64,000 nucleotides of DNA from Hyphodiscus hymeniophilus (GCA_016508695.1 VNKQ01000014.1:124001-188000), one strand, 5' to 3'. Counted from the first letter of the stretch, positions 22,172 through 35,800 are shown. The notes: a model not told the origin generated them from the sequence alone. A program made the numbers and translations.

Positions 22172-23559
22172 GTGCGTCCGGCTCTCTGGGCAAACTTTGG
22201 AACTGATGGGCTTGTTGATTGGCGGCGTCAGTGGTAGATATTAGACTGGAAGAGCACGAAATGAAAATTTTTGAAGTCGCTGATGTACGGCGAGAATGCA
22301 CTGCCGGATGTCTGTCAACCAAGGCTGTGATGTTTGTTAAAGTTAGAAGCCAAAAGCCTTCTCTTTTCGAAGCCATCAGCAGATTGAAACCGACCCAGAT
22401 GACGGTGGAAGATGTGCTCCAGACCACGTGACATAGACTTCATTGTCAGGCGTAAGTTCTTTACCCAACGGTGTCCGTCGTGGTTAGACTGAGCTGCTGT
22501 TTCTTCTTCTTTCCTTTTAAGTCTTACTTCTCCGCTGAACACGCACGTATTAGGGATGTAAAAGCTGTCCCCGTTCGAATAATACGGTTTGGGAAATCAA
22601 GATTGTGAAGGGTGACGAAAACCTCTTCAGGCTGCTGCTGAATTAGCTGCTCGAATACCCGTACGCCAAGCCGACCACTTGCCTCTCTATCCAAACCCAC
22701 GGCCATTCAATTCGACCTCGGGAGATTCATAATCAGAAATCTGAAGCCCTACAGAAGGACCCGAATCTGTTCACTGCTGACTGGAACCTTCTGAGTATGT
22801 CTTCATTGGATGCTTTACGAATCTCCGACTCGCCGGTGGCCTTGCTCCTTACGAATCCTCTGTACGCTGCGTTTCACCGCAGGCCGAGTTCGTGGACTGC
22901 TCTTGAGTTCAACGAGGCGGACCTCATCAGTGCCTGCGATAGGGATGGCGGACTCGAATCTACATGCAAACTCATGACATCTATTCCAAGTCGCGATGAG
23001 TCGTAAAACCGTGGGTCCATTTCTCTCGTCTGAAATCTTATATATTCGTGCAATGTTGCTCGCAATTGCTATCAAACAAATTCACTGGGACCGGGCCAAA
23101 TGCATCATTCAAACATCATTGAGTCAACAACGAGACATCAGGCATTCTAGTCAAAGCCAGCGCACTCGAGTGCATTTCAACGTTGTCTTTCAGTGACTTT
23201 CTATGCAAGCGCCCGACTTCAAGAGATACTGGAATTCGAAATATTGCCATCTCAACTCCATCCTAACGACATCACTCGGTTCAACGTTGTGAGGAGCTCT
23301 GTATAATCAGCAGGATTTGATTCATTTCCCGATCTTTCTCCACGCCCACATCAATCCTGTTTGCAAGTCACAACTACCCAATTCGACTTTCCCTCGTTCG
23401 CTGCATTACTCCCGTTCATTCCTTCCCCTTCAACTTCTCTACACGATCTACTTAAAACACCTCGACTCGACCCCAGATCTTTCCATTCGCTCGGCTCCTA
23501 TCTTCACCTCATCACTTATCGCGTCTATCTCTTTTACCTGGTCGAGTACTTTCGCGGCC
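22172..23559. other. Intergenic, no gene seen
   Basis: There are scattered short frames only. The final 240 bases (about 23317-23559) are open in the frame of the sterol reductase but contain no ATG before 23560, so I treat them as its leader, which is CT-rich. Confidence 0.4.
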
Positions 23560-25129
23560 ATGGATCCTATCATCCTTCCTTCACCAAATCGTCATGCACC
23601 AACAGAGATCCCTCAGTCGACGGAAAAGAATGGCTTGCCAATACCTCAACTTGCGTCCTTCTTCGCTACCCATGATTCGACCGTATCTTGGGGACGACGA
23701 GGCCATCACGGGTCATGGAAGCATGCATTAGGGTGCGCCAGCATTATGATTCTCTGCCCTCTTCTAGTTGTCTTCTATTGGGTCGCGCTTGCTTCATTCC
23801 AAGGATCTTTACTGGCAGCATGGCAAGCAATGTTGACATTGGGACCTATCAGCTTCTTTTGGAGCCATGCTCCGCGCGCAGACTACAAGGTACATCTTGT
23901 CTATGGAAGCTATATGCTTTGTCAAGCTGGGCTGTACCATTTTCTTCCTGGAACATGGAGTATAGGGCAGCTCACTCCAGCTGGGCATCTTTTGGAATAT
24001 CGAACCAATGGCTTTTTTGCTTGGGCATTTACCCATTTGCTGTTTGGGGCTTCGGTTCTCCAAGGGTGTATTGATCCTGCCATCATCGCAAGGAATTGGG
24101 AACCTCTTCTCGCGACAGCAAATATCTGCGGACTTGCAGTGTCTTTGTTTGTCTTTATCAAGGCACACCTCTTCCCAACACATGAGGGAGACCGGAAATT
24201 CAGTGGTCAGTCATCTCATTGCTCGCTAATCTACGACATGCTGACAGCGCTCAGGATCCATGTGGTATGACCTCTACATGGGCATTGAGTTTAACCCCAG
24301 GCTTGGGAGGTATTTTGATTTCAAGCTCTTCTGTAATGGAAGAATGGGCATGCTTCTTTGGACGCTGATGTAAGTACCTACTGATCACCCATCTTCCCTA
24401 TTCCACTTCATCGTCCATCACACCCACCGAGAATCTTGCTGATGCAGGCCAAGCGACCTTTCTTTCGTCGCCTACCAATACCAGCTCCATGGCTTCATCA
24501 CGAAGTCCATTGTTATTGCAACAATCTTTCATACAGTTTACACAGTCGATTTCTTCATCAATGAAGACTGGTACCTCCGCACCATCGACATCTGCCACGA
24601 CCATTTCGGATTTTATCTGGCATGGGGCTGCATCGTCTGGCTACCCTCTATCTACACCCTTCAGACCCAATACCTCGCATACAACCCCGTCCACCTTTCT
24701 AACTTCCACGCGGCCGCAATACTCGTAGCAGGAGTAGGAGGCTACGCCATTTTCCGCAGCGTCAATCATCAGAAGGATCTTGTCCGAAGAATGAAAGGAG
24801 ATTGCGAACTCTGGGGGGCTCCAGCAAAGGTTATCCGAGTCAAGTATCAAACGAAGGATGGGTTGGTGCATGAAAGTTTGTTATTGTGCTCGGGTTGGTG
24901 GGGATTGGCGAGACACGTGAACTACCTCGGGGACTTGGTGTTGAGCTATGCTATGTGTGCTACATGTGGGACGGAGAACTTAATGCCCTGGACATATGCG
25001 ATTTTCATGACGGTGTTGCTCATTCATCGTTGCTGGAGAGATGAGGAGAGATGCTCACAGAAGTATGGGGCGTATTGGGAGGAGTATTGTCGAAGGGTCA
25101 ATTGGATTATCATTCCAGGGATTTACTGA
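23560..25129 (+). CDS. DHCR7: 7-dehydrocholesterol reductase-type sterol C7-reductase
   Basis: Exons 23560-24205, 24255-24369 and 24448-25129 give 480 residues. The protein follows animal and plant DHCR7 along its whole length. Shared blocks are LTPAGHLLEYRTNGFFAW, MGIEFNPRLGRYFDFKLF, DWYLRTIDICHDHFGFYLAW, FRSVNHQKDLVRRMKG, LARHVNYLGDLVLSYA and the C-terminal RDEERCSQKYG...PGIY. The enzyme sits in the ER membrane and uses NADPH to remove the C7 double bond of the sterol B ring. The ERG4/ERG24 reductases share the fold, but the WGAPAKVI and NHQKDLVRR segments favour DHCR7. Intron 1 has an unusual GTCAGT donor. The frame is intact. This is unexpected in a fungus, because ergosterol keeps the C7 double bond. 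Confidence 0.9.
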
Positions 25130-26494
25130 CTGGTGACGTGGGCGTACCGAGGGCTTAGGGAGGGGTCGCACCTCAAAGCTGCTGGACTGGATCAGGGAAT
25201 GTTGTTGACGACGAGGAGTGTCTTTCAGAAGTCACAGGCGGGCGTATGGGGTGATTGAATTCAGACGTGTCACTTGAGTTCAAAGAACTTAGAAGTACGG
25301 GTTGCTGCATTGATAGACTGTATAGACTAGGTAGATTTCTGTTGGTGATAGACCTTAAATCATGTCCAACGTCCTCGAAACTAGCCTTAAGAAGTACTAA
25401 GATTGCTCCACTTGAAACCTATCAGAATACCACGGAATCTCCCAGACTGGGTAGATATGTGTTGGTGATAGACCTGAAATAGGAACCAGCGTCCTCGTAA
25501 CCAGGGCTAAGAAATTGCAAGATCTGCTCGTTCTGGAACCAGTCAGAACAATACGATATCCCCCACGAGATACCAATCACTCTGAACTTTGGGACGATTT
25601 GGCAACTTCTCAGACTCGACATGATACTAATCATGTTTTTTTAAAGATTTTAGTAACCAGAGGTCGGAACGTTCGGGAAATTTTCCATGTTCGAACCACG
25701 GGAAGTATCTGAGTATCTGAGTATCTGAGGAGTGGAGAAATGTGCTTGTTAGACTAATACTACTAAAGATCTGTATGCAATGACTATTCTACATGACTGA
25801 TCCGACGGTTATCCTCAGGGCGACACCGAGGGAGGAGCAAGGAACAACAACGACAAACGATGAAAGGCAATGGTGACGAAGCTAATGAGAATAGATTGGC
25901 TTCTTTCTGTCAGACTGTCAACCAGGTACAAATGTGCCCGTGTCCATTGCTGGCGAGAATTCTATCGCCGGCGAAAATTGACAAGCGTTTCTGGGAGCTA
26001 CTCATGCTGCTCTATGGGGGTGGGATTTAAGCGAAGCTTGGAGAGCGGAAGACTCAGGAGAGCCTCGTATTTGAAGACCAGGCAGCACGAGATGCAGCCA
26101 TATCGAGTTAGCGGCTTGGTGAGATAACGTGCGCTAAACAAACTCGCCCTATTTTAATGAGGCCTCGCCTGCTTGCAGTCTTAGTATCACAGTGGCATCG
26201 CTCGCTCTGTCTGTTCCTAACAATGTATGCGCAATTTCGGCGTTCTCAAATTTTGGGAAGTACAAGCTACCCAAACTTTGGAACAGATCCACCAGATCTG
26301 TAATCAATCTGGCAGGATCGGAATAGCGTGGAATAAATTGCGAAGATCATCTATGTATGGTAATGTTCCGGTATCTGGGTACGTGCATATATATCGAGTG
26401 CTTCGGTTTATTAAATGGGCATCAATTCTCCAAGCACTCACTGTACTTCGTTGAATCAGAACATCCTTCATCAATCTTTGCAGTAGCCAGCATC
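25130..26494. other. Intergenic, with a diverged duplication
   Basis: It holds the diverged tandem duplication at 25321-25565 and three AGTATCTG units at 25704-25727. A CT-rich leader precedes the next gene. No gene is seen. Confidence 0.45.
25321..25565. repeat. Diverged tandem duplication, two copies of about 122 bases
   Basis: The copies at 25321-25442 and 25443-25565 align along their length. Shared landmarks are AGACT(A/G)GGTAGAT, GTTGGTGATAGACCT, CGTCCTCG and CAGAA. They differ by many substitutions and a few indels, so the event is old. No stable reading frame is shared. Confidence 0.75.
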
Positions 26495-27477
26495 ATGATG
26501 TTCTCTATCACCCAGCTTTTCCTCTTCGTACTCTCCCTGAAATTCGTCCAGTCCACCCCTTTGGCACAAAGATCAACATCCTACAACCAGACTTTGCTTC
26601 CCTGGGAGCGCACCTCCTCCACTGGCTACGGAACCCTGACCACACAGGTCCAGGACAATGGCGCCGTGCTACGAGTGACCATCAACAACCCGCCCATCAA
26701 CTTGTACGGCGTCAAGCTCCTAAACGACATGAGCCAGTTCCTCAACAGTCTCGTTCCCGGCTCCACGAATGTATCCACGCCGGCTCCCAAGGTGGTGATC
26801 TTTGCGAGCGCCCTCCCCGGCTTCTGGATGAGCAGTACGATCTCAATCTCCTCAACCCAGCTACCAACCCATATGACACAGCCACCTCCAACGCCTTGTT
26901 TAACTTGGCTGTTGCCGCACCCGCCCTGCTGCGAACACTGCCGACTATTTTCATTGCCGAGATCGATGGGCGGGCGACGGGGTCCGGAAACGAGTTTCTC
27001 GTCCAGTGTGATATGGGCTTCGCCGGGCCAGATGCCATAGTCGGCTCCCTGGAAGTCGCCATCGGTGGTCTGGAGGGTAATGGTGGCATTCAATACGTGG
27101 TACGCCGCCTCGGCATGGCGAGGGCTGCAGAGTACCTGCTCTCATCCGCCAGCTTAGACGCAGAAACCGCGGCCGAGGTCGGCTGGGTCAACCGTGCCTA
27201 CAAAACGTCGCAGCAGCTCACGACATCGGTCAACGCGCTAGCTTCGAGGATTGCATTATTCGACGCCGGAGCCTTGAATGCCACCAAAACAGGCATCCGA
27301 GCAAACGGACCGAGCTCCGACCAGGTGGCTGCTGACATTGCCTCCATTCTCCGCCTCTTCCCCGAGGAGCAGGTGCTCTTGCCTAAGTGGCTTACTCTCA
27401 GCCAGAACCTGACTGCGAATGAGTTCACACTGGGTGCCTTAAGATCGGTTGGAGAAGTAGAGAAGCTCTATCAATGA
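26495..27477 (+). CDS. Secreted crotonase-like protein with a frame break
   Basis: It starts at the ATG at 26495 with a signal peptide (MMFSITQLFLFVLSLKFVQS). An enoyl-CoA hydratase/isomerase fold follows: VLRVTINNPPINLYG, KVVIFASALPGFW, then in the second part IAEIDGRATGSGNEFLVQCD, EVAIGGLEGNGGIQYVVRRL and AAEVGWVNRAY. The frame changes near 26825-26845. The first frame runs on into unrelated sequence, while the continuation (YDLNLLNPATNPYDTATSNA) lies in another frame. Removing 44 bases as an intron (AAG|GTGGTG to GAGCAG|TACG) would restore the frame but delete the conserved VVIFAS strand, so a one-base deletion or a sequence error seems likelier. Secreted crotonase relatives occur in fungi, but their role is not established. 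It may be a fresh pseudogene. Confidence 0.75.
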
Positions 27478-27739
27478 TGAGAATGGCCAGGGATACTATC
27501 AGTTCAGTTTTGGCCATGGAAATTTGCTGCACTAAAACAAAAGTAGCTTGTGGAGAAAATGTCGAGATATCTGAATGGCTTGCAGGAGGGGTTGAGACGA
27601 ACTGGATGCCTCAGTTGTCTCGGTGCATGAGGCTCCAAACGGGAGTAAAGAGATCGGTCGGGCTCTGTAAGATCAAACACATGTCAGATTTTGAAAACGT
27701 ATAATATTTAGCGTTCGCGGGTATATATTGCACTACTAT

Positions 27740-29346
27740 TCACCATGCCGTGATATCAACCTCTGCTTCACCAAATGTGCTATTCTTTGTTATAGATCCT
27801 GCACCAGCCTCTTGTGCAACACCTTCTCTGCCAGGTGCATTCATGATATCTTGTAAAACATCCCTTAAGAAATCAAGGATGTGCTGGTTTACCTGCTCAA
27901 ATTGCAGCAAGAACGCATCATGCCCTTCAGGCGAATCGATCTTCCGTAATCGGGCATCCGGTATCGAGGCTGCTAGCTCTTTTTGCTCATCAAATGTGAA
28001 CAGTCCATCACTCTCAATTCCAAGAACCAGTGTAGGCTGTTGAATTTGAGATAGGGCGTCGCGAATAGGATCGGTGGATTCGGCCGAGACTCGATACCGT
28101 GATACATCATGGGTATCGAGTTTGCGGGTTATCGCTATGTAGCAGTTGCTATCGAATCGTTTCACGAACTTCTCGCCCTGGTATCGAAGGTATGATTGCG
28201 CGGAGAAATATGTCGAGGTAGATTTACGTTCATGGACTGCAGACGTCGAGGGCTTTGCGCCATGGAACTGAGGATCTGTAAAGTCAGTTGAGTTTGCGCC
28301 AATGACGGCTGGGACGCTAATAGTAGAAGAGCTTCCCGATCTCGATAGGGGAGACCTCGTTGATCTGTGGCCATCGTTGTGTATGGCTATGTGTATCTCG
28401 GATGGTGTTGACGGCCTTTGATTGTCGTTGATTGTCTGCTTTTTGGACGGATCTGGTGTGTTTCTTCCAAATCTAGACTCAAAAGAATTTCGACTTCGGT
28501 AAGTGAGCAAGGCAGACATACGGGCGGCACCCAAGCCTGATGATGGAGGATCAGAGAAAGGATAGTACCCGTCGTCGTATTTTGGATCCGCATATATGCT
28601 CTGCCTTTGTGCTTCTCCCCAGCTTATTCCCCATGCACTGTGCCGACTTGAGGTTGCAATTGGAACAATTGATCGAACGTAATCTTTTCCAAAGTATGCC
28701 CATTCCAGGACCAACATGCCTCCCATGGAACCTCCTACGACTGTCGCGATTTGCCGAACACCTAAGTCGTCGAGGAGAAGTTTGTGTAGACTAAGACATG
28801 AGTCAATCAATTTCATGAAGAGTAATATCATGCTTACTTGACATCATCTCGGATTGTAGTCAATGGGAACTCTGGGCCATATCTCTCTTGCTTCGAATCT
28901 CCATCTTTGCAAGTAACCGGACTCGCACTTCCGTAAGGACTGCCCAGACTATTCATGCAGATAACAAAGAACCTCGAAATATCAAATGCACGACCAGGAC
29001 CTCCAAGAAGAGGACCCCACCAGTCGCTAACATCTGCGCTGCCAGTTAACGCGTGGCATATTACCATAGCATTGTCTCGATTCGGGGAGAGTTGTCCTCG
29101 TGTGCTGTACGCCAATGGCACATTCTGCAGCGTCACGCCGGATTCCAACGTAAAAGACGGGATAATGGCGATGGTTTGATCGGGAATGAGGGCTGCGAAC
29201 GGGTTCTCGGGTTGCTGCTGCGTTCTTTCTTGGACGTATTCAGTCACCATCCATCTCTGGAGGGGTAATTCGGAGGGTTTACTGACCATATTTGAACAAT
29301 TCAGCTGGGGTTGAGCCATTGGAATTAAGGGTCGTAGCCATTTCAT
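27740..29346 (-). CDS. MET2: Homoserine O-acetyltransferase
   Basis: This enzyme transfers acetyl from acetyl-CoA to homoserine, the entry step to methionine in fungi. Exons on the minus strand are 29346-28838 and 28790-27740, with a 47-base intron (GTAAGC...TAG). They give 519 residues. It is an alpha/beta-hydrolase: the nucleophile is Ser191 in VVGGSMGGM, with the acid Asp431 in GIESDGLF and His460 in SPEGHDAFL. PSFTLESGVTLQNVPLAYST and VICHALTGSADVSDWW are family blocks. A low-complexity, Ser/Thr-rich insertion of about 90 residues follows MSALLTYRSRNSFESRFG, as is usual for fungal forms. The start is uncertain: ATGs at 29346 and 29319 both fit, and the frame stays open up to about 29424. 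It is divergent from THO2. Confidence 0.93.
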
Positions 29347-29843
29347 CAATGAATCTGGATAATCGTCAGAGAGATAGGTGACATGCGATAAACACCATTC
29401 TGCATTGCCGTTTGAGAGTGACAAGAGGGACAGGAGTCATAGCAAATTATTTTGGGGAGGCCCGCTCACGTCATTTTGACCACTCAGGGTTCTTCAAGTT
29501 TGAAAGTGATATTTCAGCCTCATGGTGGCTGGTGAATCAACTAACTAAGGCGCGATGCTGGATTGGGAGCGTTTACAAGAAGGAACAAAAAGGTGTGAGC
29601 AACGCAGCTCTGATATTGTCACCAACTCCACTCATTATCACGGTCGCATCAGTCTTTAGGTACCTTATTTCGAATAGCTCATATCAGCGCAGCGGTCCTC
29701 ATGACAATTAAGTAGCGATCCCAATTTGCAGTTCTTGGACGACAGAACTCCGACGCAACCTAATCACCCTTCACGATACCCCTCCGAAGCTACCTTTACG
29801 ACACATGTTCAGATATTGACGGAAGTTTCAAGTCGAGGACGCG
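29347..29843. promoter_or_regulatory. Shared upstream region of MET2 and THO2
   Basis: 497 bases separate two divergent starts (29346 minus, 29844 plus) and must hold both promoters. No TATA box or known operator was identified with confidence. Confidence 0.5.
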
Positions 29844-32800
29844 ATGCCTCCAAAGCGGAAGCGGACTGGTCCATCTGATGGGGAGAGTAGACCATCACCT
29901 CATCGACCTGCGAATATGAATCTAGGACAGTATGAGAGAGGACCTGCTTCGCAGTCGAGAAGATCAAGCCAGGGAGGACAGGGAGGGCAAGGGAGAGGGA
30001 GAGGAGGACGTAAGGTTGATTCTCGAGACAATCTAAACAGCCTAACGGTCTCTGCGAGAACTACGCCTACACCAGGCCCGATGTCACCTCCTGCTCGACC
30101 TTCCAGTGCAACTCAGACTCCCATTCCAGCTGCCGACTTACCCAGTCCAGTCACGCGACCATCACCCACTCCTTTCGATTATGTCTTCCTTACCGATGAA
30201 CGAATCTCATCCTGGGTGGAAGGACGTCAGGCGGTAGTAGCTGCTGGGGTAAAGAGCCGCCAGGATGAAGACACAATGGATCTCGCAACGATATTCCAAG
30301 AGCTGATACGGGCGACTCTTGATCTGCGGATAGATGCAACAGATGCTGGGAATTGTGTCAAGGAGATTCTAGGGCCTGATACCGCATTGACGGATGATAC
30401 CACAGCTACCTTTGATGCGCAGACCCTTTTCATCGATACTCTGTCGATGATTTGCGATGCGGAAGATGAAGTCAATCCCGTGCTACGAAACTTTGTGGTT
30501 GCTACTGGGATCTCATCAGTATCTTTGCGACAGAAGCTCGATAGTGGCCTGCTGCCGACTCTAGGTTTGACTCGATTCACATTTGTCCGCGTAGGAATTC
30601 GGCAAGCCACGCATCTATTATATCGACAGGCGAACTACAATTTATTGCGAGAGGAAACGGAAGGCTATTCGAAGCTTCTCACAGAACTGTTTACCACAAG
30701 TGGAAGCGAACCACCATCGGCCGAGGTCGTTGAGGAGGCTTTCGAAAAGATGAAGGGTCTTATAGGTACTTTCGACCTGGACGTTGGCAGAGTGCTTGAT
30801 ATTACACTGGATGTTTTCGCGGCTGTTCTCGTCAAGCACTATCGATTCTTCATCAAGCTGTTGCGAGTCAGCTCATGGTGGCCACGAGAAAATGAAATCC
30901 TGGCTGCACATAAGCTGGGCGGGCTTCCAAAATGGGCTTTACCCAGCTCACCTGGTTGGACATCGACGGATGAAGACGAAGAACTTTCTCAGCAACAGAG
31001 ACTTGTCCGAGATGCTGCTTTCTGGCAAAGTGCCCGTCAAGTTGGATTAGACGCCTTTTTTGAGCTTGGCGGAAGACAGGCGGTCGATGCAGAGAGCAAA
31101 AAGCGTCTTCTCAACGGAAGAGACGATGATGCAGAACTTGATGCAGACCGACAATGGATAGAAGGAACTGGAACTTTTCCCCCATGTGGTAATCGAGTCG
31201 CTGCTCAACTACTTGGATTCAAGCTCCGGTTTTATGCCTCCCCCGCTCGTGACAACGATGATGTCTTGCCACCAAATCTCATCTATCTCACAGCTCTTTT
31301 GATCAAAATTGGGTTCATTTCTCTCCGAGACTTGTACCCCCATCTGTGGCCACTCGACGAAGACATGGAAGGAGTGCGCGAGAAGAAAATGAAGGAGCTC
31401 CAGGAGAAGGAGAAACTCAATCGGCCAGGAGGTGGAGCAAATGCGCTGATGACGGCTGGAGCACTGCCTGACGAGTCTCTGCCAAACGGAGGACGAACTC
31501 GCGAGACTGCGACGAAGGTTGAAGTCGTAAAACCTGTTGAAAAGGAAGACGTGGATAAACTGGATGAGCCCAGTGATACAAAAGTCCTACTCCTTGTTAA
31601 CCTTCTTACAATTGGAGCGTTGCCAGAAGCTCTCTTCATTATCGGACGCTTCCCATGGCTTCCTGAGGCCTATCCCGAACTTTTCGATCTTATTCATCGA
31701 ATACTGAACCATTCGATAAACGGCGTCTACAACACGATTGGACCTTCACCTGGTCCTCCTCCTCCAGACCCAGAGTGTGCCAACAAGCAGGTACCAGATT
31801 ACGATCAGAACGGAGTCCCGAAAGGACAAGTACGCTTGACACAACTACCTACACGAAAGCAACTAAGATGGCCATTCCCGGATAAATACGACACCAATGA
31901 AAATCACTCATATCGATTCTACTGGGACGAATGGGATGATAATATTCCAGTCTGCCAAAGTGTTGATGACGTCTTCACGCTCTGTGGCACCTTGCTGAAC
32001 TATTCCGGTGTAAACATCGGGAGGGATGCTTTTCTTCTTACAAAGTTAGCACGCATTGGCGCGAAGAGTCTTTCAGAAGATCGTTCCCAACACAATCTTG
32101 AGAGATGGCAAGACTTGCTGAAACGCCTCCTTGTACCGGCTCTCAGTTTTACCAAGTCCAATACTAGTGCAGTCAACGAGGTCTACGACATGCTTCGCTT
32201 TTATCCAGTTGCTGTCCGTTATTCAATATATGCCGAATGGTTCGAGGGCCAAACATCACGGTTGCCTGCAATGAGAACTGTTTTTGCTCGGACAAGACTC
32301 GAAACATTGGGGATCATGAAACGCATTAGCATGACCAATATCACACTCATGGCTCGGAGTCTCGCAAAGACTGCTTATGCCTCACCCGGAATTGTCTTCA
32401 CTGTAGCCTTGAATCAGATCGAATCTTACAACAACTTGACGGAAGTCGTGGTCGAGTGTGCGAAATATTTTACCGATCTTGGATACGATGTTCTTCTGTG
32501 GTCACTCATGAGCTCATTGGGAGGAAAGGATCGGAATCGTAGTAACCCCGAATTTCCCCTTCTCCCAAGCAGATGGCTGCTTGCACTCTCACGATTCTCC
32601 GGCAAGGTTTTCAAACGCTATTCAATCATGAATATATCACCGATCATCCAGTACGTCAACAATCAATTGTATCTTGGAATTCCCAACGACCTCGTCATCC
32701 TCAAAGAACTCATCGCCCAAATGGCCGGTATTGTACCAGATACGGATTTCACAGACGCTCAGCTCACTGCATTAACGGGCGGCGAGGTTCTCCGTCAACA

Positions 32801-35800
32801 GACGCTCATCAATCTCCAAGACAAACGTTACGAGTCCACAAAAACCGCTAAGCGACTTATGAAAGGATTGGTTGATACGAACTTGGCTGGGCAATTGCTG
32901 TTATCCATCGCACAGCATCGGCAATCTGCAATCTATGGGATTTCTGATGATGACGCTGCAATCAAATTCCTGTCCACAATGACCGACGACGCTCAACTTA
33001 TCCTCTTCCAATATCTCGACCTTCTGCGAAGCAATCTCGGTGTTGAGGACTTCGATAGACTCGTTCCTAGCATCCCAGAGCTCCTCACCGATTTTGGCCT
33101 TGATCCATCTCTTGCCTTCATGATAGGTCGTGCGAGCCTTACAGATCGCATTTCAAAGATATCACTTCCAATCGTTAACGGTACTTCGAAAAGTCCTCCT
33201 CTGTCGAGCTCGTCCGATCCAAAACCCAATCCTCAAGATGACATGGATATGGACGGAGCAAATCATGTTCTTCCTAACGGTGACTCCACAACAAGTGGTC
33301 AAACGAAGACTGAAACAGGTACTCAAGCTAGCACAGATGTGCAGATGGAAGATATCGCAGATGTCGCGACTCCTCAAGCGGTGGAAACAGATGCAGATCC
33401 TTTCCGCGAGATTCTTCAGCCCATTATTTCGATCATGGAAGGGATCCAACCTGATGGGTCTTGGGATGCAATCAGCGCCGAGTTCTATGTCACATTCTGG
33501 GCATCCCAACTTTCGGATTTATCCGTCCCTAGTGATAGTTACCAGGCTGAGGTACGTCGCATCATGGAAAAAGATACAGCCTTGTCGAAGGATCGCTCGG
33601 ACATGAGTAGGCCCGGCATGATACGCAAGGACGAGGCCAAGAAAGCCCTGGAAAAGACCAGAGTGGACCTGATGGCAGAGTTGAGCAATCGAGTTACGGC
33701 ATACAAAACGCGCAAGTCTCTGATACTAAAGCACAAATCGACCTGGTTTGACCCCAACATCAAGGCAGATGTAGTAAGCGACGCAATCCTCGAGAAGTGC
33801 ATTCTTCCACGCCTTCTACTATCTCCAAGTGATGCAGACTACTGCTTTCGAATGATTAAGATGTTACACGAAAATGGCACGCCTAACTTCCGGACCCTTT
33901 CGCTGTACGGACGCCTTTTGAGACCAAATCGATTACGAGCGTTGATATTCAGCTGCACTCTCCGCGAGGCTGAGAACTTGGGTCGCTTTCTGAGGCTCAT
34001 TCTCAAGGACCTTTCTCGCTGGCACGCTGACCGGAAAGTCTACGAAAAAGAGGCTTGGGGATCAACGAAAACCTTGCTGGGCTTTGCAAAGGCTATCAAT
34101 ACAGACGGCACTCCGAAAAGCCTTCTCGACCACGACGGCGCAACTGGGTTCAAGAATATCCTTTACCAGTGGCATAAGAATCTGAACATTGCGATTCGAG
34201 ATTGTCTCGAAGGCACAGAATGGATGCACATCCGAAACGCTGCCACTATACTAAAAACCGTTCTCGAGGTTTTCCCGGCAGTTGATTTCATGGGCAACGG
34301 CTTCGTCAAGCAACTCGAGACTGTCGCAAAGAGAGAAAAGGACGTTCGCGAAGATCTTTCTCTACCGGCAAACGCAGTATTGGTGCAACTGAAGAAGAGA
34401 TCTAAAATGTGGATTATGGTGCAGGCTTTCAATAACAACATCAGCGTAAGTCCTCGCATTTTATAAGTAAGTGGTTATTGGCTAATATTTTCAGCCTGCC
34501 GCCCAAGCGAATGGGACCACAGGAAAAGCTGCTCAAACAAATGGTACACCATCAAAAAGTAGCTTGAAACCTACAGCGGCCGAATTCAAGCCCGGATCTA
34601 GAGCTAGGTATGTCAACAAAAGCCTATTAGCAGATTCCAACTAATAGCGTCATTAGCTCTGTCAGCGCATCGACCCCAAAGGCTACAGCTACTGCTGAAG
34701 TCGAGGATGGCGAAGTTGACGATGCAAAGACCGTAACTGACGCCGCAAATACAACCACTAATGTGTCAACTGGCACGGAGATAGCTTCTGCCACTAAGCC
34801 TTCCACAGCGGCCCCTCCAAAATCGGACGTCCTGCTCAAGAGAGAACAGATTCTACGCGAAAGAGAAGCTGCCAAAGCTGCGGCCACGTCCGCACCTGCG
34901 TTAAGCCGTTCTGAACCATCGAGGAATGTGACTCCAGGTCTCCTGCCCGAGCGGTCTAGCAATCTTCCTAGTCGACCTGACGCTCCTATCCCACCGCATC
35001 GCATGCTGCACCAGCAACCACGACATGGTGATCGTAGAGACGGTAGAGATAGTAGAGACAGAGACTCCCGTATACCAGACCCCAATCGATTAGATAGACC
35101 CAGCGAAAGATCACGCGAGTTCGCAGGTAATGACCGACGCGACCCTAGTCAAAGGGACTTTCCACGACCACTGGACAGAGAGCCTGTCCCTTCACGTGAC
35201 CGTCTTCGACCTGACCCACCTCCAAGATGGAACCCTGACTCTGCCCGCGAGAACGCCGAGAGGGCAGCGAACAACAATCGAAATGACAACAGCGGACGCC
35301 TATCTAGGGAAACCAACATGCCACCGCCAAGATCCTTACCTGCGTCAACGGATCGAGGAGCTGCTGTTAATCCAGCAAGATTGGATTTGGTGAATTCTGA
35401 GCGGCAGGAGCTCATCAATCCTGAGCGTGCGGCTCTTATTAGCGGGGGCATGGAGCCATCCTCTCGCTCTGACTCGCCTAGACGTACGAGAGATGACCCT
35501 CGAGACAAAGCTTCGTCAAGACCGCAGTCGCCGAGAAGACATGGCCCTGATAGAGACCATCCAGAAGCTCGACGCGATGACCCGACAAACCGCAATGGGT
35601 CGGATCCGCATGCCTCATCTCGTCGCGTCGAAGAACCGCATCCACCAGCTGGTCCACGGAGTGAAAGACCAACAGACCGAGCTAGCGATTGGGCCTCTTC
35701 GGAAAGGCCACGAGATTTTTCGGCATTCCAATCCTCACAGCCCTCTTCTCGACAAATCGACCCAGATCACGGAAGATTAAATTCGACATCTAGACCTCAA

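Noticed and set aside
26626..27145. Three minus frames opposite the crotonase-like gene
   Set aside because: They are antisense shadows of GC-rich coding sequence with conserved crotonase motifs on the + strand.
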